Shown: piece after piece, positions 44,484-51,656 of the stretch | Numbering within the stretch: position 1 is the first letter of the stretch | How the letters are laid out: each line of letters begins with the position of its first letter | Position numbers and translations under genes: made by a program | Source of the DNA: a candidate division TM6 bacterium GW2011_GWF2_43_87 | Lineage (GTDB): Bacteria > Babelota > Babeliae > Babelales > Babelaceae | Length of the DNA stretch: 64,000 nucleotides | Assembly: GCA_001000065.1 (NCBI GenBank) | Contig: LCGZ01000003.1 | Coordinates: 229,442 to 293,441 of the forward strand | Direction: 5' to 3' | The notes under the pieces: model-generated | The model's database searches: none | The model's input: the letters and a program-made list of their open reading frames with translations, nothing else | What the model was told of the DNA's origin: nothing

Positions 44484-44557
44484 CTCCGCGGGCAGGATTC
44501 GAACCTGCGACCCAACGATTAACAGTCGTTTGCTCTGCCGGACTGAGCTACCGCGGA
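44484..44557 (-). tRNA. tRNA-Asn (GTT)
   Basis: Acceptor TCCGCGG/CCGCGGA, D-arm GCTCAGTCCGGCAGAGC, anticodon loop CTGTTAA (GTT), T-arm CAGGTTCGAATCCTG; discriminator G and CCA encoded at 44481-44483. It lies 8 nt before the tRNA-Asp gene in transcription order (5 nt after its CCA). Because gatA and gatC are nearby, Asn-tRNA could be made by transamidation. Confidence 0.95.
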
Positions 44558-44589
44558 ATCCAATCATCTTTATACATATCAATTACTGG

Positions 44590-44661
44590 TGGGCGATACA
44601 GGGATCGAACCTGTGACCCCCAGTTTGTAAGACTGATGCTCTACCGCTGAGCTAATCGCCC
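44590..44661 (-). tRNA. tRNA-Val (TAC)
   Basis: Acceptor GGGCGAT/ATCGCCC, D-arm GCTCAGCGGTAGAGC, anticodon loop CTTACAA (TAC), T-arm CAGGTTCGATCCCTG; discriminator A and CCA encoded at 44587-44589. First gene of the Val-Asn-Asp cluster. Confidence 0.95.
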
Positions 44662-44674
44662 CTCCACTAGGAAT

Positions 44675-44703
44675 ACAATAACGGTTACTGAACAAAAAAG
44701 CAA
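44675..44703 (-). promoter_or_regulatory. Promoter candidate of the tRNA cluster
   Basis: Minus-strand TTGCTT (44698-44703), a 17-nt spacer and TATTGT (44675-44680), 14 nt before the tRNA-Val 5' end. The remaining DNA up to 45009 shows no gene. Confidence 0.5.
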
Positions 44704-45009
44704 GAACCTTTTTGAAAAAATAATAGGCCTGATAGTCAACTCGCGATTATAGTGGAAGTGTAAACAAAAGTGTTACCATTCGATACATTTACTTCGCATG
44801 TGCCATGCTACGTTAACACACAAGGGCATGCAGAGAATGCATAGTTACCCTCTGGATCGAAATAACAACTGGTTTTCTAATGCTGAATTTTTCTCTGCAA
44901 TTTCAAAAGTTCTTTAAGTACAACGGCAAAATATTTTCTCCATTGCTATACTGTCAACCGCGCACAAAGCTACAATCCAATCCTCCCTATTAAAAAAAAG
45001 GAACCCTCC

Positions 45010-45936
45010 ATGACCTCCATTCCCTCCACTCCCTCCATTTCTACCCAAAAAATACTTCATGAAATCATTGATGGAACCAGAACGTCCTACAAACATTTAT
45101 TCGAATGCCACTGCCCCTTTTTAACACGTACGCTCCCCTTTAGAACACTCTTTGAAAAAGAAGTGCTACACGACATCCTCCGTACTTTTCCGCCCCAACA
45201 GACCACTAATTTGATCTACGTAGCCCATCTGCCAGGCGGCCTACTATTTGATTTTCTTCTTCTAACCAAACTCCTGGCACACGGCTACCACTCTCTCACC
45301 GTTATAACTATCGAGCCACACCATAAAAAATCTGAAATAAAAGAGGCCCTGTACGACTTTAAAACCTGGTTTGCAGAGCTTGCACCCGTTTTACCACAAC
45401 ATCCCGTCATCACAATCCAAAACGTTGCATCATGGGAAGAATACATAAAAATATGCGACGGCACCCCCACTTTTAAAGCCAACTGCATAATCACCGTCGA
45501 CCCGGATGACAAAGGATCTATGCCTCATTTTGAACGAGAATCATACGTAAAAGAGATAGGCCCTTTACTATCTAAAACCTGCACACCCTTGAGTTACCAC
45601 GCGTCCCTTTACTTCCAATTAAGCGGTGAGCAAGCCTACCGCCATGGAGTGCACGTTATAAATACGCATTCGCCAACTTCAGACAATTTCCTCTTAGCCG
45701 GGAAAGAGCTCTACGGGGAGTCAACTTTTACTTCAACGCTCACCTTTGCATTCTACAATGCTAAAAGATTAATCCCCTATGGGAACGCTAACGCCGCTCT
45801 TCAATTGAAAAAAAAGATTCTTACTTACCCTGCACTAGAACCGCTGGTGCACTTTCTACAGCAGGGGACGGAGCTTCCACAACTGCAGGAACTACAGGCT
45901 GTTCTTTTGGCACTTCAGGAGTCAAAACCGTCTTAG
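45010..45936 (+). CDS. Rossmann-like family protein, paralogue C (no signal peptide)
   Basis: 308 residues. The family core is conserved: Cys turn FECHCPF (about 34-40), helix with LFEKEVLHDIL, strand-loop IYVAHLPGGLLFDFLLLTKLL (about 78-98) and ITIEP after the next strand; then ...NCIITVDPDDKGS. Unlike paralogues A and B it has no signal peptide; instead it begins MTSIPSTPSIST, encoded by CCTCCAT-type repeats (45004-45039). The 3' 116 nt overlap the convergent mreC gene. Function unknown; a Rossmann-type cofactor site is inferred only from the strand-GGLL-helix-strand-E pattern. Confidence 0.72.
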   Translation: MTSIPSTPSISTQKILHEIIDGTRTSYKHLFECHCPFLTRTLPFRTLFEKEVLHDILRTFPPQQTTNLIYVAHLPGGLLFDFLLLTKLLAHGYHSLTVITIEPHHKKSEIKEALYDFKTWFAELAPVLPQHPVITIQNVASWEEYIKICDGTPTFKANCIITVDPDDKGSMPHFERESYVKEIGPLLSKTCTPLSYHASLYFQLSGEQAYRHGVHVINTHSPTSDNFLLAGKELYGESTFTSTLTFAFYNAKRLIPYGNANAALQLKKKILTYPALEPLVHFLQQGTELPQLQELQAVLLALQESKPS

Positions 45937-46918
45937 GAGTCACACTTTCAAGAGCAACGGCTTTCTCTGCTACAACATCCGGAGTAGCTACTCTAACATC
46001 CTCGCTTTTAACAGGAGGATTACTAAGGGAATTCTTTGGATTTACTGAAGTTGACAGAGGCTGTGCAAGCGCGTCTACAGGTTCTGCAACCACAACAGGT
46101 TCCTTAAAAAGTTCAGACGCTTCAACCGCCTCTCGAGACACTAGAAGACAAAAATCCACGGTCTGCAAATCAATAAGAGGCTCAACAAACACCTCCTGAT
46201 AGATCCCAGCCGGAGAAACCGACAAAATTTTCCCCAGCCCAAACCCTCTAGGAAAAACAAGACCCGCCCCATAGGACACCACAAAATCATCTACTTTAAG
46301 CTCATCATAATGACTCACAAACGACAATTTCAACCGCTTACTATCATTTACGCCCTCTAAAATCCCACGAGCACCCGTACGAGGGCAGATAGATGCTACA
46401 CGGCTTGCACTGTCCGTAACAAGCATTATCTTGCTATAAGAACTAGTAACCTCACTCACACGCCCTATTAAGTGGTTATGGCACAGCGCAATCATATCTT
46501 CAGCAATACCTTTACTCTCCCCCGCATCCACAAGAAAAAAGTGCGTGGTTTCAGAAAGATTCTTCAAAAGTACCTGAGCGACTACAGCACATTTTAATTT
46601 ATAACGCCGCCTAAACGCATCTAACTCCGCACAGTCTTTACCATAACTAACTACGGCTTCAAGCTCCACCACACGCTGCAGCAAAGCATCTCGCTCATGC
46701 AAGGTTTTTTCAAGCAAGAGCACAAGGTCATCATGCCCCAACCGCTGCAAACGCCACGCTCGCACCTGATCCGTAACGGAATGCTGCAAGGCCAAAAATG
46801 GCGCAACCACCTGAGCTACCAAACGTCGTTGCCACCACTGCGTAGCCACCACCAACCAGAAAACCGCCATAATCAGAACGCCGCCAAACAAAATTCGTCG
46901 CAATGATCGCCTACGCAT
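45821..46918 (-). CDS. mreC: Rod-shape-determining protein MreC
   Basis: 365 residues from the ATG at 46918, which has GGGGAG about 5 nt upstream; upstream in-frame codons are not typical. A cytoplasmic RRRSLRR start, one membrane anchor (about 9-28) and a coiled coil (about 70-90) precede the MreC beta domains (...VAQVLLKNLSETTHFFLVDAG..., ...NHLIGRVSEV...YSKIMLVTD, ...GILEG...LVSYGAGLVFPRGFGLGKI-type block). The long proline/valine/alanine-rich tail (about 265-365) is unusual and overlaps paralogue C's gene on the other strand. MreC links the cytoskeleton to wall synthesis, implying some peptidoglycan or shape machinery. No mreB or mreD gene is visible beside it. Confidence 0.93.
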   Translation of the reverse strand: MRRRSLRRILFGGVLIMAVFWLVVATQWWQRRLVAQVVAPFLALQHSVTDQVRAWRLQRLGHDDLVLLLEKTLHERDALLQRVVELEAVVSYGKDCAELDAFRRRYKLKCAVVAQVLLKNLSETTHFFLVDAGESKGIAEDMIALCHNHLIGRVSEVTSSYSKIMLVTDSASRVASICPRTGARGILEGVNDSKRLKLSFVSHYDELKVDDFVVSYGAGLVFPRGFGLGKILSVSPAGIYQEVFVEPLIDLQTVDFCLLVSREAVEASELFKEPVVVAEPVDALAQPLSTSVNPKNSLSNPPVKSEDVRVATPDVVAEKAVALESVTPKTVLTPEVPKEQPVVPAVVEAPSPAVESAPAVLVQGK

Positions 46919-47096
46919 GCATTCTCCCCACCCTCCAGTAATTTTAACAATAGATTCCCAAAAGACCCCACTATTTACGAGAGTAACGCACCATGCAACA
47001 AAGAACAAGAATGAAGTTGAAATCCACGTTATAGCCGAATAGGAAATTGAAATGAAAAAATGAAGAGCTATTAATGTTTTACATATTTATATAAAT

Positions 47097-47124
47097 TTGA
47101 CATCATTGTTCTTTATGGTATCAT
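47097..47124 (+). promoter_or_regulatory. Strong promoter candidate of the small secreted protein gene
   Basis: Perfect TTGACA (47097-47102), a 16-nt spacer and TATCAT (47119-47124) predict a start near 47131 and a 67-nt leader with a GGAGGT ribosome site. Confidence 0.65.
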
Positions 47125-47197
47125 TAGAGCAGATTCATTCCAAAATGGGGAGTGAGTCAAAAAAGAAAACGTTTTCTTTTATTAATGGAGGTTCATT

Positions 47198-47755
47198 ATG
47201 AAATTCGTTAGACAATCTTTTACGGTGCTTTCAATTGCACTTCTTTTGTGCGTAGGCCAATCTCATGCAATGGGTGCTTTTTTTAGCAACGCATGGAACA
47301 ACGTCACCAGTGGAGTCAAAACGGCTTACACCGCCACAAAAAATGCAGGTTATTCTGCCTATACAAAGACAAAAGATCTAGGTTCTTCTGCCTATGAAAA
47401 AACAACAGATGCTTTAACAAGTTCTGTTGCAGATGCTACTTACAACGCTACCTTATCGCTATTGACAGGCGGCGGATCTGCATACGCAACGCGTAATGTA
47501 AAAATAGGTCTACCCCTCATGATGGCAGGTATTTTAGGAAGATTTGCATTCAATAAATACTACAGCGGATCAGCATTCAATCGCCACTCATTCCTCCGTT
47601 CATTCGGTGAAGGTCTCTGCGGCGCCGGTCTTGCCACCCTTGGCGGACACAACAACGGCTACCGCAAACTTATGGGCGTTAGTGCATTTGCTCTTGGCGG
47701 ACTCTTGCTATCACAGACACTTCAGCAAGAAGATCCTGAAGAAGCTAAAGTTTAA
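47198..47755 (+). CDS. Small secreted protein with tyrosine/lysine-rich repeats
   Basis: 185 residues. Signal peptide 1-24 (...GQSHAM). Residues 30-75 hold short degenerate repeats (AYTATKNAGYS, AYTKTKDLGSS, AYEKTTDALTS), an 11-residue amphipathic pattern. The C-terminal half has two glycine-rich hydrophobic stretches (...IGLPLMMAGILGRFAF..., ...GLCGAGLATLGGHNNG...GVSAFALGGLLL...) that could span or associate with a membrane. No family recognised. With a near-consensus promoter, a perfect ribosome site and a strong terminator it looks like a highly expressed single gene, perhaps an envelope structural protein; that is inference. Confidence 0.8.
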   Translation: MKFVRQSFTVLSIALLLCVGQSHAMGAFFSNAWNNVTSGVKTAYTATKNAGYSAYTKTKDLGSSAYEKTTDALTSSVADATYNATLSLLTGGGSAYATRNVKIGLPLMMAGILGRFAFNKYYSGSAFNRHSFLRSFGEGLCGAGLATLGGHNNGYRKLMGVSAFALGGLLLSQTLQQEDPEEAKV

Positions 47756-47792
47756 AGCCACTAAAAAACGCACATTTGCTTCTGTCTAAAGC

Positions 47793-47834
47793 AGAGGGCT
47801 TCGTTGTTATGCAACGAGGCCCTCTTATTTTTCT
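47793..47834 (+). terminator. Rho-independent terminator of the small secreted protein gene
   Basis: A 14-bp stem (AGAGGGCTTCGTTG with its complement, one G-U) at 47793-47825 is followed by TATTTTTCT. Beyond it, 47870-47960 holds CTTCGC/GCGAAG-type palindromic DNA and no gene. Confidence 0.88.
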
Positions 47835-48036
47835 ATTCGCAAGGTTATTTACTGCTTTATGGTTCAATCCGCCTTCGCTAAAACTCCCGTCTTCGCCAAG
47901 ACTTCGTCGTGACCGGTATGCAAAATCACCCGCCTACGCTAACGCTATATCGTGGCTAACGCGCAACGGCGAATAAGCGGATCTGGCGCATTGTCCTTCT
48001 AGATAGGCATAATAATTCACGCTCAACAGCAATAGA

Positions 48037-49482
48037 TTAAAAACCTTTTGGATGCATCGTATGCCAAGGCGTTGCCTGTTCATACGCATGCAAGGTCTCA
48101 AAAATAAGCCCTTCTGCAAAGTCCGGCCCCATGAGCTGGAATCCAACGGGCATATTATCCACAAAGCCACACGGAACAGACACAGCCGGAATATTTGCAA
48201 GGTTTGCAGGGCAGGTAAAATAATCCTGCAAGTCCATCTGCAATGGATCCCCCAGCTCACCCACTTTAAATGCAGGCGCTGCACTTACAGGAGCAAACAA
48301 AAGATCTACTTTCTTAAAGGCATCCATCATCTCTGCACGCATCATGCGCCGCACGGTGCATGCACTTTCGTAATACTGGTCCGCATGCCCCGCAGAAAGA
48401 ACAAAATTACCAATCAAGATACGCCTTTTAGCCTCGTGCCCAAAGCCTTCTCCCCGGGTCTTTTCATACATATCACGCAGATCTACTGCATCCGCTGTAC
48501 GATGCCCATACCGTACCCCATCAAAACGAGATAAATTAGAGGCAACCTCTGCTCGACTTACCATAAAATAGACGGCCGCACCATAGTCCATGGTAGGCAA
48601 CGCAATATCAACAAGCTCTGCACCCAGCTTTTTTAGCTCTTCAAGGGCAGCATCCAATGCCTTTGCAACACCCGTCTCTATTCCCTTTGCTTGTACCGCA
48701 TTAGTAATAACCCCAATGCGCAACCCAGGCCGAATCTTGCCGGTCAAACCTTTAACATAATCAAACGGGCCTTTTAATCTGGCCGAAGTACTGTCTCGCT
48801 CATCAACTCCCGCCATAATACCCATTAAAAGAGCATTATCATATACCGTTCGCGTATTAATCCCAACCGCATCAAGCGAAGAGCCATAGGCTATAAGACC
48901 ATACCGAGACAATAAACCATAGGTCGGCTTACTTCCCACAATTCCACAAAAACAGGCAGGTTGACGAACCGATCCACCCGTCTCTGTACCCAAAGCCCAC
49001 GGGACTAACCCTGCCGCAACTGAAGCTGCAGAGCCGCCTCCAGACCCACCCGAAGAACGTGTTAAATCCCAAGGATTAAAAACCGGACCATAGGCTGACG
49101 TTTCATTAGACGCGCCCATAGCAAATTCATCACAGTTGGTGCGCCCCACAAAGCTGGCCCCGGCATCTTTTAGACGCTTTACTGTCGTTGCATCATAGGG
49201 AGGCACAAAATTGGCCAAAATTTTTGACGAGCAGGAGGTAATCCGGTCTTTTTGACAAATAACATCCTTTGCAAGCCCAGGAACTCCGGCCAAAGGAAGA
49301 GTGCTATTGTCTACAGGAATATCCATAGAGGACGAATCAAAGGCCTCTATAACCGCATTAAGCTTTTTATTATGCGCCTCTATCCGCTTGAGCGAATAAG
49401 CAACCACCTCATTGGGCGATAGTTCCTTTTTCTGAATCTTTTCGCGCAGCTCTTTTACCGATGAGAATGCTAACAAATCCAT
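48037..49482 (-). CDS. gatA: Asp-tRNA(Asn)/Glu-tRNA(Gln) amidotransferase subunit A
   Basis: 481 residues, full length. It releases ammonia from glutamine for transamidation of Asp-tRNA(Asn) or Glu-tRNA(Gln). The amidase-signature triad is present: Lys72 (GLAKDV), cis-Ser147 in the GGSGGGSA loop and Ser171 in GTETGGSVRQPA. The N-terminal ...LSPNEVVAYSLKRIE... and C-terminal PVGFQLMGP...EGLIFE blocks are standard. GatC lies about 190 nt upstream on the same strand; gatB is not in this window. The AAAGG before the ATG is a good ribosome site. Confidence 0.95.
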   Translation of the reverse strand: MDLLAFSSVKELREKIQKKELSPNEVVAYSLKRIEAHNKKLNAVIEAFDSSSMDIPVDNSTLPLAGVPGLAKDVICQKDRITSCSSKILANFVPPYDATTVKRLKDAGASFVGRTNCDEFAMGASNETSAYGPVFNPWDLTRSSGGSGGGSAASVAAGLVPWALGTETGGSVRQPACFCGIVGSKPTYGLLSRYGLIAYGSSLDAVGINTRTVYDNALLMGIMAGVDERDSTSARLKGPFDYVKGLTGKIRPGLRIGVITNAVQAKGIETGVAKALDAALEELKKLGAELVDIALPTMDYGAAVYFMVSRAEVASNLSRFDGVRYGHRTADAVDLRDMYEKTRGEGFGHEAKRRILIGNFVLSAGHADQYYESACTVRRMMRAEMMDAFKKVDLLFAPVSAAPAFKVGELGDPLQMDLQDYFTCPANLANIPAVSVPCGFVDNMPVGFQLMGPDFAEGLIFETLHAYEQATPWHTMHPKGF

Positions 49483-49668
49483 TTAAAACCTTTCTAACTT
49501 CACGTAAAACCGTAGCGCACAGCTACAGTATATCGCGAAGTTAATAATTTTTGACGCTGCTTTCGATGCCACTTATCATAAAATAAGAAATCGCGGAGTA
49601 CTCTATTCACATTATTTAATTTGTTTAACCACGTAGTCAACTAGCTAGGCCTTACGGCCTCTCCACAA

Positions 49669-49965
49669 CTAGCCCCGTTTTATAATGCGCGGAACCACAA
49701 AATAAGAGTCCTCTCTCTGTGGCGCCTGAGCCAGAATCAGCTCCGAGTCAAATCGCACTACTTCATCATCACGCATCACATTAGCGCTGCAATCTACCAC
49801 GTCCTTTGGCAAGGTGCACCGCGCCGCAATTTCTTTTAAAAAGGATGCATAGGCCAGCACAGGCTCAATCTCTTTAGCCAACTGCTCAGCTTCCGCAGGC
49901 TCGACATTCAAACGGGCGAGATGGGCCAAATGAAGAACTTCTTTTTCAGTTATGTGTGCCATCAT
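49669..49965 (-). CDS. gatC: Asp-tRNA(Asn)/Glu-tRNA(Gln) amidotransferase subunit C
   Basis: 98 residues, the normal size for GatC, a small scaffold that holds GatA against GatB. The N-terminal helix pair (ITEKEVLHLAHLARL...E--AEQLAKEI-PVLAY) and ...MRDDEV...APQREDSYFVVPRII... are typical. Two tandem ATGs (49965, 49962) are possible starts; GAGG sits upstream of both. Its start lies inside the end of the MATE gene (20-nt overlap), so it is likely translated by coupling with that exporter. Confidence 0.93.
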   Translation of the reverse strand: MMAHITEKEVLHLAHLARLNVEPAEAEQLAKEIEPVLAYASFLKEIAARCTLPKDVVDCSANVMRDDEVVRFDSELILAQAPQREDSYFVVPRIIKRG

Positions 49966-51424
49966 TAATCCTCGAGTAACTTATATCCGGATCATATTTC
50001 CAACGATCCCGTCGAAACCAAAAAACATACACTATACTCATGACCCCATCCGCTAGATAGAAGGAACCATAAATAAGAACAAATTTTATCAGAGCATTTT
50101 CAATAGGCAATATGGAAAAGAAGTAAGATAGCGGAATAAAAACTAACCCACAAACCAAAAGCCGCGTAAACATAACCACCCGCACATTGGACGCCCCACG
50201 CAAAGCCCCGGACAAGATAACTTGAGTTAAATCAAAAAGAACCAGAATACTAATCATCGGGAAAACCGTAGCTGCAAACCATAAAAATTTATTTTTGGGG
50301 TCAAACAGATGAATAACGTACTCAGGCCAAATAGAAAAGACCAGCAACACGGCAGAAACCATGGCTCCAGCCAAAAAAAGAACCTTCTTAATATTGGTCT
50401 TAATTCCTAACCAATTTTTTATACCATAATCATTACTGACTAAAAATGTAATTACCTGTGCAAACGCAATCGCGGGCACAAACGCAAACTGCTCCATATC
50501 CCGTACCACAGCAAATGAAGCCAAGGCAACTTTTCCAAGAGGCGCAATCAATCTAACAATCCACAACTTTGCCATTGCAAGAATCGCCTTATCAACCATC
50601 ACCGGCCAACTTAAGCGAATAATATCTTTTACAGCACCCCGATCCAGGCTCTTAAAGACCCTCAAGCTATATTGTCTCATCGTTCCATTTAATAAAACAT
50701 AGGCTACAGCCGCACACAACATAACCGCATACTGAAGAACCGACGCAACCGCCGATCCACACAAGCCCATCTCAGGAAAACCAAAATGACCGAAAATAAG
50801 AGCATAGTCAAAAAAGGTAAAAACCAAACCGCCCAGAACAAAAAAAACCATAGGCAGACGCGTGTTTTTAACCCCTCGCAAAAAACCTATCACCGCAAAA
50901 TATAGAAAGGTTAAAAAGACTCCCAAAGCCCGTATCTGTAAAAAAGGAATACCTGCACGCGCTATTTTTTCGGGAACCTGGCAAAAATCATAAATAAGAT
51001 GTCCACCAAAATAGAGGAACAACGAAATCATACCCCCCATGCAAAAGGTCACCCAAAATGCGCTCACCGCAGCGCGACCTACATCCTCAAATCTACGAAG
51101 ACCATTATACTGCCCACACAAAACCACAGTACCAACAGAAACCCCCTCGGCCAATTTACTTAAAAAATGGATAAAAGAGGCCGTAATACCTTGAGTAGTA
51201 TACAACGTTGTAGACTTTAGATGCGCCACAAAACCTGCATCAATTATGCCCAACACCGAGCCTACCAAAAAAGCGGTAACCAACTCAGGCAAAAAATAGC
51301 CCACAATAGTTGTATACCGCTCGCCCGCTATATCATCGGTAATTCCCGCTACATAGCTTTTAAGAATGGATCTTTTTTCAACGCCCACTTGCCGTCTCGC
51401 CTCACATCTAAAAAATCTGGACAC
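49946..51424 (-). CDS. MATE-family multidrug/toxin exporter
   Basis: 492 residues, 12 predicted membrane segments, with a two-halves MATE layout: ...VGSVLGIIDAGFVAHL..., ...EGVSVGTVVLCGQYNG..., and the second half ...SWPVMVDKAILAMAKLWIVRLIAPLG...FA-VRDMEQFAFVPAIAFAQVITFLVS. These proteins export cationic compounds by Na+ or H+ antiport. The start is uncertain: a GTG at 51424 is used here, but the GTG at 51388 (GAGGCG upstream) is a fair alternative. It overlaps gatC, an arrangement that ties an exporter to a tRNA-amidation gene probably by chance of operon compaction. Confidence 0.87.
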   Translation of the reverse strand: MSRFFRCEARRQVGVEKRSILKSYVAGITDDIAGERYTTIVGYFLPELVTAFLVGSVLGIIDAGFVAHLKSTTLYTTQGITASFIHFLSKLAEGVSVGTVVLCGQYNGLRRFEDVGRAAVSAFWVTFCMGGMISLFLYFGGHLIYDFCQVPEKIARAGIPFLQIRALGVFLTFLYFAVIGFLRGVKNTRLPMVFFVLGGLVFTFFDYALIFGHFGFPEMGLCGSAVASVLQYAVMLCAAVAYVLLNGTMRQYSLRVFKSLDRGAVKDIIRLSWPVMVDKAILAMAKLWIVRLIAPLGKVALASFAVVRDMEQFAFVPAIAFAQVITFLVSNDYGIKNWLGIKTNIKKVLFLAGAMVSAVLLVFSIWPEYVIHLFDPKNKFLWFAATVFPMISILVLFDLTQVILSGALRGASNVRVVMFTRLLVCGLVFIPLSYFFSILPIENALIKFVLIYGSFYLADGVMSIVYVFWFRRDRWKYDPDISYSRINDGTHN

Positions 51425-51571
51425 GCACGCTCATGTGGATAGTCTTACAGAAAAACCATCTCCTGACAACTACACCTAAACGCTGCAAATTCCTTAGCCT
51501 TATTAATATATCCAATCATAAAACTAAAATCCCGTTAAAAGCCCAAATAAAAAAATTTATTTCATTAATAT

Positions 51572-51600
51572 TTGACAGATCGGATAATAAAATATACAAT
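51572..51600 (+). promoter_or_regulatory. Promoter candidate of the first deubiquitinase gene
   Basis: Perfect TTGACA (51572-51577), a 17-nt spacer and TACAAT (51595-51600) predict a start near 51607, 50 nt before the ATG at 51657. Confidence 0.62.
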
Positions 51601-51656
51601 TTTTTATATAAACTCCTTACTATGCTAATTATTTATTAACAATGAGAATTAATTTT

